Positions 8,250 through 16,407 of a stretch of 64,000 bases of DNA are shown in pieces. The notes beneath the pieces were generated by a model that did no database searches, was not told where the DNA came from, and saw nothing but the letters and a program-made list of their open reading frames with translations. How positions within the stretch are numbered: position 1 is the first letter of the stretch; each line of letters begins with the position of its first letter. Origin of the DNA: Candidatus Flexicrinis affinis (GTDB taxonomy: Bacteria; Chloroflexota; Anaerolineae; Aggregatilineales; Phototrophicaceae); the NCBI GenBank assembly GCA_016716525.1, contig JADJWE010000002.1:1-64000 (forward strand). Direction: 5' to 3'. A program made the position numbers and the translations under genes.

Positions 8250-8861
8250 GTGAACGAACCCAGTCCTCATCCGGCACATTCTACAGCACACCCCGGCACA
8301 CTGCCCCGGTGGATTGCGCTGACGGCCGGCATCGCGTGTGCGGCAGCGTCGCTCGTGATCGTGCTAACGGCAGGGCTGCCCGACCTCGCCAAGACCGATC
8401 CGCTGTACGTGCTGGACGACGGCCGGATCGTCGCGCCGGTGATCGGCGCGCTCGCCCCGCCGCTGCGCCTGCACAATCTGGACGGTGCCGTCGTCGACCT
8501 TGCCGAGTATTCCGATCAGGTCGTCGTGCTGAACTCGTGGGCGACGTGGTGCGTGCCGTGCGAAGTCGAGATGCCGGCCTTGCAGGCGCTGGCAGAACGC
8601 TACGCCGGCCGGGTCACCGTGCTGGGTGTCAACGCCGGCGAGCAGCGCAGCGCGGTCACCGCCTGGCGCGACCGCTTCGGCCTGACGTTCGAGCTGGTGC
8701 TCGACCCGGACGGCACGGCGTCACGCGATTACCGCTTGCGCGGCCAGCCGACGACGTTTATCGTTGCGCCGGGCGGCCGTATCGAGGCAATCTACTTCGG
8801 GCCGGTCGACCTTGCCGAACTCGAACGAATAGTGAGCCGTCTCGTCGCAATGGCGGATTGA
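8250..8861 (+). CDS. TlpA/ResA-type membrane-anchored thioredoxin
   Basis: A 203-aa protein with one N-terminal membrane segment (about residues 21-42) and an exported thioredoxin fold. The redox motif is WCVPC (residues 100-104), preceded by NSWATW, and the cis-Pro region reads GQPTTF. Relatives keep thiols reduced outside the membrane, often for cytochrome c maturation. The start is a GTG with no obvious Shine-Dalgarno, and a TATACT sits about 40 bp upstream at 8205-8210. Its stop overlaps the ATG of the next gene by one base (TGATG), so the two are coupled. Confidence 0.9.
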   Translation: MNEPSPHPAHSTAHPGTLPRWIALTAGIACAAASLVIVLTAGLPDLAKTDPLYVLDDGRIVAPVIGALAPPLRLHNLDGAVVDLAEYSDQVVVLNSWATWCVPCEVEMPALQALAERYAGRVTVLGVNAGEQRSAVTAWRDRFGLTFELVLDPDGTASRDYRLRGQPTTFIVAPGGRIEAIYFGPVDLAELERIVSRLVAMAD

Positions 8862-9724
8862 TGAGGACCCAATCTGTGAGCTGGCGTTTACGCACGAATC
8901 TTTGGCTGCTGGGTATCACGAAACACTGGTTGCGCGCCGCAATCGCCTTTTGGCTGATCTGGGCCACGCTGCCGTGGCTCGCGCCCGTGCTGATGAAGCT
9001 CGGCGCAACCGGGCCGGCCTCGGCCATTTATCAGATGTATCAGCCGATGTGCCATCGGTTTGCGTTCCGGTCGTTCTTCCTGTTTGGCGATCAAGCCGCG
9101 TACCCGTTGGCCGGCGCCAACTCCGGCTATGTCCCGTTTGAGGACATGGCGGGTGTCAGCCCGCTGCCCGGGATCATGCGCGCCGGTCTGCTGCCGACGC
9201 CGCCGTTTGGCATACGCGCACTGCCGGAACTCGACGGCATTTGGCTCAACGGCGCGTACGCCGCCATCGACATTCCTGACGACGTGACACCATTCGACAC
9301 CGAGAGCGCGGCGAACTTCGCCCGCTTGCAGTTGGCCTCGTCGTCGTTCATCGGAAATGAGCAGTTCGGCTACAAGACCGCGGTGTGCGAACGCGATCTG
9401 TCGATCTATGCCGGCCTCGGCGCCGCCGCGCTGATCTTCGCCATTCCGCGCGTCCGCCGTAAGATTCGTCCGCTGCCGATCTGGATGTATATTGTCATCG
9501 GCCTTGTGCCCATCGGGCTGGATGGCTTCAGCCAGATGTTCGGCTACGCGCCATTTTCGTTCTGGCCCGCGCGTGAGACGCTCCCGGCGTTCCGGGTCGT
9601 CACCGGGTTCGTGTTCGGACTGGCCACCGGCTGGCTCGGCTATCCCAACATCGACCTCTCGATGCAGGAGACGCGCGAGGCCATCGAGATGAAACTCGCC
9701 AAGCGCATCAGTCCAACGGACTAA
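8861..9724 (+). CDS. DUF2085 integral membrane protein
   Basis: A 287-aa membrane protein. It has an early transmembrane segment (about 27-45), then YQPMCHRFAFRSFFLFG, a later CERD in KTAVCERDLSIYAG, and further membrane segments including LVPIGLDGFSQMFG. The Cys-His pair, the CxRD and the DGxxQ are hallmarks of DUF2085, whose function is unknown. A long extracytoplasmic stretch (about 85-180) is inserted between the Cys-His motif and CERD. Coupling to the TlpA-like gene suggests a thiol-redox link, which is inference only. Confidence 0.88.
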   Translation: MRTQSVSWRLRTNLWLLGITKHWLRAAIAFWLIWATLPWLAPVLMKLGATGPASAIYQMYQPMCHRFAFRSFFLFGDQAAYPLAGANSGYVPFEDMAGVSPLPGIMRAGLLPTPPFGIRALPELDGIWLNGAYAAIDIPDDVTPFDTESAANFARLQLASSSFIGNEQFGYKTAVCERDLSIYAGLGAAALIFAIPRVRRKIRPLPIWMYIVIGLVPIGLDGFSQMFGYAPFSFWPARETLPAFRVVTGFVFGLATGWLGYPNIDLSMQETREAIEMKLAKRISPTD

Positions 9725-12159
9725 CGGACAAATAAAACGGGCGCCGATCTCTCGGCGCCCGTTTCGATTTCTGTGCATTCCGGCGTGCTATTCGCTACCG
9801 CTGCTCTGCGTCGGCGTGATGCCACCGATAGGAGTCTTTGTCGGTGTGGCAGTAGCCGGCAGCGCGTTGGCGTGTTCGTCGGCAGTGATGTGCGCGTCGG
9901 CGTACGCGTAGCCGTCGGCGTGCGCGGCGACGGGGTCAACGTCGGCGCAGGCGTGTTAGTCGGCCGGCGCGTGTTGGTGATGGTCGGCGTCGGCAGCAGG
10001 ATCTGGATGCTGCCGGTCGGGACCGTCCCCGGACCACCTGTGCCGCTGCCCGGTTCGTCGCAGCCGATGAAGTACTGAGTCTCATCGAAGTGATGCGACG
10101 CGACATCGAACTGCGTCAAGCTGCCGCCGAAACCGTCGAAGTCGAGCCAGATGCTGTTGTCACCCGGCCGCAAGACGCCATTGGTCAACCATGTGCCTTC
10201 TGACGCGTCGTTGCTCCGCGTTGCAATCGTCAACGGCCGATCAACCCGTGTGTTGCCGGTCTGATCCTGCGGCGCGCCAGTCGACTGCCACACCATGACG
10301 CCGTCCTGATGATCTACGCTGAAGCCCCCCACGTCGACGCGCGTCAGATAGTAATCGCCATCGGTAGCGTCAACTCGAGGATGATCGGCGTCAGGCCAAA
10401 CCAGATTGAACCCGAGCACGTAGATCGGCAGAACGCTGTTGTTGCGCACGACGAAGTTGACGGTGCCGTCGAAGCTGCTGAACCCGCCAAACGTCGGCTG
10501 AGCGACGTCGAGAGCGTCCGCGCAGTTTGGCTCGGGCGTGGGCGACGGCCCCGGCGACGGGGAAACCGTCGGCGACGGGGTCGGCAGGTTGCTGATGTCG
10601 AGCAGGATGATACACGGCGACCCTTCGGGGTTCGAGAACTCGAACTCGGCGCCGAAGTCGGTCAAGGCAAAGTCGGACGCGAGGTTCGACGGGCCGTTCT
10701 GGAAGGTCGCGCTCCAGTTCGCGCTCCCCTGTCCCGAGACAAAGCGGAACGAGTTCGGCCGACCGCCCAACCCGTCGTAGAAGGTCGGGTCGGTTCGAGT
10801 GTCAACCAGACTCTGCATTGTGCTTGCGGGCGCGTTGCCCAGCCAATGCACCTCGTTGTTCAGCGCAAACGCGCGCGCGAACATATTGGGCCACGTGCCC
10901 TTCGGGTTCCACGTCAGGCGAATACGCTGCAGCTCCGTTGGCTGCAAGTTGCTGTTCTGCACCGTCATGAACAGGTTCGAGCCGATGAACGGGCTGTCCG
11001 ACCAGATCACGCGGATGCTTGCGCAGCTAAACGCTGGCGGTGTCGACGTTGCTGTCGCGGTCGGTGATGCCGTAGCAGTGAGCGTATTCGTAGGTGTGAG
11101 CGTGTCTGTCGGTGTCAGGCTCGGCATTGCGGTCGGATCGTCGTCGCGGCCGGGCGGGATGCTGCGCTGGAACGCGCCGACAGCCTTCGGAGCACGGAAC
11201 GACTCATTCACCGATGAACGCCGCGATTCGAGCGCTAGATACTGCGACAGATTGAGCGGCGTGATGAGCGGATGGTTGAGCTTGACGAACACCGTTACGC
11301 GATCGCCCGGGCCGCCAACGTCGAACCAGCGATGGCCGACATTATCCAACGACCCGGGGTCGATAGCTCCCGTGAGACCATCGGGCTGCGGGCTTTCACG
11401 CAGCATACAGAAAGGAAGCGGATAGCTGTACGGGTTCGCGCCGAGCGGCGTGGTGAACAACCCGACATCGGACTGATTACGCAGCGTCGCAAAGCGCGTG
11501 TCCACCCCACCGTCGAGCGGAGGCCGCGTGCTGCACATCTCGATCGAGAACCACCCCGGTCCATCGTAGTCGACGGCCCCAGAATACGGACGCATCCAGT
11601 AGCGCTTGAAGTAGTCGAAGGCCTCGTTGGGCTCAATGTCGCCCCAGTTAAAGTTGTTGGCATCCTGGAAGATCGACAGCGTACCCGCAACCTCACGCAC
11701 CTCGTGCATGACCGTAAACACACGCAGGATGTCGCGCCGGAGCTGCTGATGATCTTCGTTGTCCGGGTCGCAGTTCATGCCATCGTACACCGTGGCGAAG
11801 AAGCCCTCGGTGCCGTTGTAATACTGAACGCTCGTCGCCGCGTCAGTCACCTTCGTGCCACGCTCGTCGCCCTCAACGCAGGGCACGACGGCATTCTGCA
11901 CCGTGAGATCCTGTGCCGCACCAACAGGGATGGTGACGTCGAAGATGTTGTAGTCGATGCGGCCGACACTGGCCGCACGGGCACCGGCACGCGCCGCGCT
12001 CTGCAGCACCACCCACGTCTGGAAGATACGCGCAAACTCGATGATACCGAAGACGAACAGCAGCAGGATCGGCAGCGTGAGCGCGAACTCCGCGAGGGCT
12101 TGGCCGGGCCGGGCCGGCGATCCGGACGGCTGTGATGGCTTGCGTCTGAAGAATCTCAT
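9721..12159 (-). CDS. TadE-like pseudopilin with large Thr/Pro-rich extracellular region; 3' end apparently frameshifted
   Basis: The N-terminus has a basic stretch and a TadE-type segment, GQALAEFALTLPILLLFVFG, with a transmembrane helix and then QSAARAGARAA. The rest is extracellular, with Asp/Asn-rich modules separated by Thr/Pro linkers. The second ATG (12159) is preferred because AAGGAG ends right at the first one. Near 9860 the linker turns into an unlikely basic run (RCRLLPHRQRLLS) that reads through the terminator to 9721. In another frame the linker continues as ATATPTKTPIGGITPTQ and stops at 9788. A missing base is likely, as a sequencing error or a recent mutation. Confidence 0.8.
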   Translation of the reverse strand: MRFFRRKPSQPSGSPARPGQALAEFALTLPILLLFVFGIIEFARIFQTWVVLQSAARAGARAASVGRIDYNIFDVTIPVGAAQDLTVQNAVVPCVEGDERGTKVTDAATSVQYYNGTEGFFATVYDGMNCDPDNEDHQQLRRDILRVFTVMHEVREVAGTLSIFQDANNFNWGDIEPNEAFDYFKRYWMRPYSGAVDYDGPGWFSIEMCSTRPPLDGGVDTRFATLRNQSDVGLFTTPLGANPYSYPLPFCMLRESPQPDGLTGAIDPGSLDNVGHRWFDVGGPGDRVTVFVKLNHPLITPLNLSQYLALESRRSSVNESFRAPKAVGAFQRSIPPGRDDDPTAMPSLTPTDTLTPTNTLTATASPTATATSTPPAFSCASIRVIWSDSPFIGSNLFMTVQNSNLQPTELQRIRLTWNPKGTWPNMFARAFALNNEVHWLGNAPASTMQSLVDTRTDPTFYDGLGGRPNSFRFVSGQGSANWSATFQNGPSNLASDFALTDFGAEFEFSNPEGSPCIILLDISNLPTPSPTVSPSPGPSPTPEPNCADALDVAQPTFGGFSSFDGTVNFVVRNNSVLPIYVLGFNLVWPDADHPRVDATDGDYYLTRVDVGGFSVDHQDGVMVWQSTGAPQDQTGNTRVDRPLTIATRSNDASEGTWLTNGVLRPGDNSIWLDFDGFGGSLTQFDVASHHFDETQYFIGCDEPGSGTGGPGTVPTGSIQILLPTPTITNTRRPTNTPAPTLTPSPRTPTATRTPTRTSLPTNTPTRCRLLPHRQRLLSVASRRRRAAVANSTPECTEIETGAERSAPVLFVR
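9735..9764. terminator. Bidirectional intrinsic terminator
   Basis: A perfect 13-bp stem (9735-9747 with 9752-9764) closes a 4-base loop. It has A-rich DNA on the left and T-rich on the right, so it can act in both directions. It sits between the converging DUF2085 and TadE-like genes. It lies inside the currently open extension of the TadE-like frame, which supports an earlier natural stop at 9788. Confidence 0.85.
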
Positions 12160-12189
12160 GGTCATCTCCTTCTCGCACGCTGCCGCTGG

Positions 12190-13236
12190 CTACGGTGCGA
12201 GGCGCGTAAACATACGCGATGCAATGTCATCGAACACCAACTGCAGGCGCCCCTGATCCGGTGCGTTGTAGTAATTGCCGCAGTCCTGGCGCGGCGGAAG
12301 CGGACGCACCATCGTGCCGTTGCCACCGTCTCGGGTCGAGTAGCCGTTGCCCATGCGTGCCGCGGCGTCGCCGGACGTGTAAGACGGCGATCCCGGCGGC
12401 AGCTCTTCTTCGCAGGGACCACGGTCGCCGAATCGATCCGGCGGCGCGAGAACGCCATCCAGCGTACGGTCCTGCTTCAAGTCCTGCTGATAGTCGGTGT
12501 CGATCTGGAAGTTGTCGCCCACGTCCGCGATGTACCGCAGCAGTTCTTCCCCGAGGAAGTCCGCGACGTTGTATTCCGCCGAGTGCGGGACATACGCGGG
12601 ATTGGCCGGGTCTTCCGTCGGGTCGATCGTACCGATCGAGTTCACACGACGGAAGTTGAGGCCGAACCCGATCGTAAAGATCGTCGGAAGCTGCTCGTCA
12701 CCGGCGCCCGTGCGCGAGAGGCTGACGTAGTCGGCCCAGTCGCGTGCGTAGTCGTCGACATCGTAGAACGGGTCACAGGTCGCTGCAGTCTCACTATAGT
12801 AGTTGCCGACATCGACATCGTAGACACGTCCCAGTATCAGGTTGTCATCGAAGTCGATCGCGCAGTCGTAGTCCTGATCGTAGCTGCCGGGGGCAAATCC
12901 GTATGCGTACGTGCTGGCCCCGGTGCAGTTCTTGCCGACGTTGTTCTCGTCGCCAAACGGCGGTTCACAGAAGTGGCGCGTATGCGGCTGTTCGTCCGAA
13001 CAGAACGGGAACTCGATGATTGCACGAGTGCGGGTGAGCTGCGATGGGTTGCCATCAAAACCGAGCGGGCACAGGCCAAACGCGCCGTACTCGCCCGCCC
13101 GTCCAACGCAGCAGCCCCGATACGCCTGCGTAGTCTTGCCACGGAAGGCTGTTCCCGGCCCAGTCGTAGTACGGGTTTGTCTCAAGCGCCTTGCGGCCGT
13201 TGAGCCGCACCGGGTCGCTTGCGCCGGCCGCGCCAT
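12190..13236 (-). CDS. TadG-like vWA protein, C-terminal part (downstream of a frameshift)
   Basis: This frame carries the rest of the von Willebrand factor A-type protein encoded just upstream. The real content begins around 13115 (CCVGRAGEYGAFGLCPLGFD); the basic, Arg-rich residues before that come from the wrong frame. It contains LPTIFTIGFG, typical of the last strand region of a vWA domain, and ends with DDIASRMFTRL, the usual ending of vWA-containing TadG-like proteins. It is unlikely to be translated on its own because no start with a ribosome site lies at the junction. Confidence 0.75.
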   Translation of the reverse strand: MARPAQATRCGSTAARRLRQTRTTTGPGTAFRGKTTQAYRGCCVGRAGEYGAFGLCPLGFDGNPSQLTRTRAIIEFPFCSDEQPHTRHFCEPPFGDENNVGKNCTGASTYAYGFAPGSYDQDYDCAIDFDDNLILGRVYDVDVGNYYSETAATCDPFYDVDDYARDWADYVSLSRTGAGDEQLPTIFTIGFGLNFRRVNSIGTIDPTEDPANPAYVPHSAEYNVADFLGEELLRYIADVGDNFQIDTDYQQDLKQDRTLDGVLAPPDRFGDRGPCEEELPPGSPSYTSGDAAARMGNGYSTRDGGNGTMVRPLPPRQDCGNYYNAPDQGRLQLVFDDIASRMFTRLAP

Positions 13237-15109
13237 CAGAGAGCATGATCATGACCCACACCGTTCCGGTACGACGGGTGGTTTGCGGGTCAAGCAGCGC
13301 GTTGTTGCCTTCGCGCAGGCCCGCTCCAATGTTCGTGCCGCGGCACGATGCCCACAACTCGTAGCTCTTCTGCTCGGTATCGACCCAGCTCGGGTTCATG
13401 ATCCGAGTGAGACCGGGGCGGGACAAACCGAAGTACTGCGGGATAGAGATGTTCCAGTCCCAGAGCGAGTACAGGCTGAGGAAGCCCGAGAGAGCGCCGT
13501 TCTGCATCGGGCAGTAGTCGCGTACAGGGTATTCGTTGATCGCGAAATCGCTTCCGTCGGCAGCGTATCCACCCGTATCGCGCTCGTGATAGAAGTCGAC
13601 CAGCAGGGATCGCCGTTGGTCTTGCCGCCCCTTGGCGAATGCCTCCCAACCGCCGCCGTTTTCCTTCCACGCATAGAAGTTCGGTTCGGCGCGTACACCG
13701 ACGAACTGGTCAAGCGTGCGGACTGCACGACACTTGGACGCCAACATGTGAGTCCACGTCGTTTGGCCAGCGCCGTCTGGCTCCGGATCGCGCGGGCACA
13801 CGTCGGAGTTGCCGGCCGCGATCCGTCCGTTGGCGCCGTCCGGATCGATCAAGAAGGCGCCGCGATCGAACGTAACAAATGCCACGCGGTCGCCGCGCTC
13901 GAAATCGACTGTGTCGAGGAATGCGCGAGTTGCGTCGCGTGCTTCCTTGAATGGCTGGCAGATCAGGTCGTTAAACTTGAAGTCGCCGCGCGTCGAGTCG
14001 ACGGTATCTCCGGGAAGGTTGCTCAACGTGTAATCGCTGGCGACTTGGCCGCCCGCCGTAGGATCGTTGCAGCATCCGTAGAAATCAAACGTCGGGACAA
14101 ATCCGTTCCAGAATATCGTCTGTGTCACGTCCGCAGTTTGCGCCGCCGGATTGCCTTCCCAGTAAGTGGCGAAGCCGGGGATTTCGCGGATGTGCTGCGG
14201 GATACGGATGTTCACCGAGTACGGCCAGAAACGCACCCGACATGCTTCGCGGGGATGGGTTTGGGTGCCGTAACCGGGGTATTCGAACGACGTCACGCGG
14301 TAGTTCGCGTTGACCAATCCCGGGTCGTCGTTGGGCACCGTGCCGCCGCCTGCATCTACGTAGTCGAGTCGTTGATTGACAGTGTGAGGGTAGACTCGTG
14401 GGTAAGAGTTCACTGCTCCGAGCAGTTCCTCACCCCAATATTGGAACAGATCTTCGTAGAGCAAATCGCCGGCATCCGTATCCTCAAATCGGCCTGCCGC
14501 ACGCTCGCGTAAAAAGACCGAGCTGCCGCCGTAGCCGGTACCGATCGCGGGCGGCACATACACCTGCCCCAGCCCGATCTTGGCCCAGTCTTCGTACGTG
14601 GTGTCAAGCAGCATCGACTCGGAGACGTCCAGTACCAGCACGATGTCTAGCACCGCCGTCTCTGACGTTGACACCGCCGACAGCTCGATCGCCTGCACCC
14701 CGAGCAGGCTTAGGAACACCGTGTTCGACTGAATGCTCGCGCCCACCCGCACGAGCTTGCGGAAGCGGTTTTGTTCACTGCACAGGAATGGATCGGTCTC
14801 GTTGGTCGAGGCGCACGTCTCAACGAGCACGTCGTCGGTACGAATGCCGTGTAGTTCGAGCATCATGCGCGCAGCGAGGCCTACCTCCGCGAAACTGCGG
14901 TCGGAGCGCATTTGGCCGGCGGCCGAGATCGCGGCGCTGTCCACCGCGCGCGAGAGCGTGTTGTAACGGGCCAGCAGCAGCGACACGTCCGTTACGATGC
15001 CGACAAAACCGACCAAGCCAATGAAGCCCAGCGCCAAGACGATAATCGCTTGACCGGAGCTCTGTGGCTGCCTGATCGGCCTCAGGAGATTTCGAAGTCT
15101 CTTACCCAT
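13055..15109 (-). CDS. TadG-like pseudopilin with vWA domain, N-terminal part (frameshifted near 13115)
   Basis: The N-terminus carries GQAIIVLALGFIGLVGFVGI, a TadG/TadE-like membrane anchor, followed by the NTLSRAVDSAAISAAG segment common to TadG. A vWA domain begins with VLDVSESM, the DxSxS metal-binding motif. The ATG at 15109 is chosen over the in-frame TTG at 15115. The frame then runs into an improbable ending (LLRWTGGRVRRVWPVPARF). Dropping one base from a run of four (13115-13118) joins it to the downstream frame and restores a protein of about 970 aa. It is probably surface-exposed and anchored in the membrane. Confidence 0.82.
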   Translation of the reverse strand: MGKRLRNLLRPIRQPQSSGQAIIVLALGFIGLVGFVGIVTDVSLLLARYNTLSRAVDSAAISAAGQMRSDRSFAEVGLAARMMLELHGIRTDDVLVETCASTNETDPFLCSEQNRFRKLVRVGASIQSNTVFLSLLGVQAIELSAVSTSETAVLDIVLVLDVSESMLLDTTYEDWAKIGLGQVYVPPAIGTGYGGSSVFLRERAAGRFEDTDAGDLLYEDLFQYWGEELLGAVNSYPRVYPHTVNQRLDYVDAGGGTVPNDDPGLVNANYRVTSFEYPGYGTQTHPREACRVRFWPYSVNIRIPQHIREIPGFATYWEGNPAAQTADVTQTIFWNGFVPTFDFYGCCNDPTAGGQVASDYTLSNLPGDTVDSTRGDFKFNDLICQPFKEARDATRAFLDTVDFERGDRVAFVTFDRGAFLIDPDGANGRIAAGNSDVCPRDPEPDGAGQTTWTHMLASKCRAVRTLDQFVGVRAEPNFYAWKENGGGWEAFAKGRQDQRRSLLVDFYHERDTGGYAADGSDFAINEYPVRDYCPMQNGALSGFLSLYSLWDWNISIPQYFGLSRPGLTRIMNPSWVDTEQKSYELWASCRGTNIGAGLREGNNALLDPQTTRRTGTVWVMIMLSDGAAGASDPVRLNGRKALETNPYYDWAGNSLPWQDYAGVSGLLRWTGGRVRRVWPVPARF

Positions 15110-15133
15110 AATCAACGGCCTCTCGTCTCCGTC

Positions 15134-16300
15134 TTACGGTTTGAACGCCAGACGCGGTTCTGCGGAGGGCACCGGGAACGCCGCCCACGCGTAGATCACG
15201 TCTGCTGTCGATGTTGGATCGTCGCCGCCCATCACTTGATACACTGGCGACCACTGGGCAGAAAGCAGCGGGAAGTTCTCGAGCAGCAGCGAGTGCTCCC
15301 AATAGACTTCGACAATCACCAGACCGAGGCTCGGGAAATACGACTTGCGCTCTTGCTCGTCGGTGCTGCCGGGCGGAATGAAAGTCGGCAGGTTGAGCAG
15401 GTCTTGCACGCGGTCGAGCGTGAACTGGGAACCCCAACAGTCAATCCGCGCGCGGTTCACGTCCTCGATCTGGCGCTGGCCGGTCCACGACCAGCCGACC
15501 GCACGCTCGGTACCGGAGTCCAACCAACCCACATAATCCGAGATCGTGTCGTTCCAAACCGCAATTTCGTAGTTGATACGCAAGTCAGGACCGCCAAACG
15601 GATCCGTCCAGTACTCCCAATCGACGCTACCGTTCTCGATCCAGTCGAAGGGGTCGCGTTCGCCCCACTCGACACATTCGTTGGCGTTGGACGGCCATCG
15701 GCCCACCACGACTACCTGATTTCCGTTGGCGTAGGGGGTAGTACTACCGTGATCATCGGGGTCGATGTCGTCGGATGGGTTCGAACCGACTTTGACGTAC
15801 TGCACCGAAAACGCCGAAATGACGACATCATCCTTGCTGTTGCCAAGCCGCAGCCGAAGCGGGTCCATCGAGTCGACCACCGCACAGGCGATGGTGTTGA
15901 AGAACCCGAACTCGCCGGGCAGGATGTTGTCGCAGGTCTGCGTCCCGCCGACCATACCGCGGTAGATGATGCGCGGGTCGTCGTCGTAGCCGGCGTCGCC
16001 GGGGTTCAACGTGAAGCCAAACGCCGCCGTGGGCGGCAAGCTCGATGCGTTCGGCCATTCCTGCGGCGAGAACTCGCCCGCAAGGAACGGTCCGCGCCGT
16101 GCGCCAACCTTGGCAGCCTCGACCAGATTGAGATAGTTCTGGGCGAACCAGCCAATCTCAATCAAACCGATGAACATGATGAGCAAGATGGGCGTAATGA
16201 ACACCATCTCGACGAGGCTCTGACCCTTGCGGCGATCAGGCGGTTGGGCGGCGGGGGTGCCATCCAGAATTTCAACGATTCGTTTCAGTAATACACGCAT
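15134..16300 (-). CDS. TadE-like pseudopilin
   Basis: A 388-aa protein, first gene of the three-gene Tad-like set. Residues about 26-50 form the signature: GQSLVEMVFITPILLIMFIG with the Glu of pseudopilins, then the transmembrane helix, then AAKVGARRG. The large remainder is extracytoplasmic and rich in Trp, Asp and Asn. TadE/TadF-like proteins are minor subunits of Flp/Tad pili or secretion systems. No prepilin peptidase, secretin or CpaF ATPase is within this window, so the machine must be elsewhere. The next gene starts 24 bp downstream, consistent with an operon. Confidence 0.87.
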   Translation of the reverse strand: MRVLLKRIVEILDGTPAAQPPDRRKGQSLVEMVFITPILLIMFIGLIEIGWFAQNYLNLVEAAKVGARRGPFLAGEFSPQEWPNASSLPPTAAFGFTLNPGDAGYDDDPRIIYRGMVGGTQTCDNILPGEFGFFNTIACAVVDSMDPLRLRLGNSKDDVVISAFSVQYVKVGSNPSDDIDPDDHGSTTPYANGNQVVVVGRWPSNANECVEWGERDPFDWIENGSVDWEYWTDPFGGPDLRINYEIAVWNDTISDYVGWLDSGTERAVGWSWTGQRQIEDVNRARIDCWGSQFTLDRVQDLLNLPTFIPPGSTDEQERKSYFPSLGLVIVEVYWEHSLLLENFPLLSAQWSPVYQVMGGDDPTSTADVIYAWAAFPVPSAEPRLAFKP

Positions 16301-16407
16301 AGCGAAGTCCCGGGGTCGCTCTGCCTTCTACGCTGAACAATACCACACAGGCGCATCAAGTCTTGTGCGGAAATTGATAGTGTTTTGTGCAAAGCTGTTG
16401 ATGTTGG

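Noticed and set aside
12911..14512. Long plus-strand open frame of over 500 codons across the TadG-like gene
   Set aside because: It lies antisense to a gene with a clear TadG anchor and vWA motif; its translation is Arg/Val-rich without any domain, as usual for shadow frames in GC-rich DNA.
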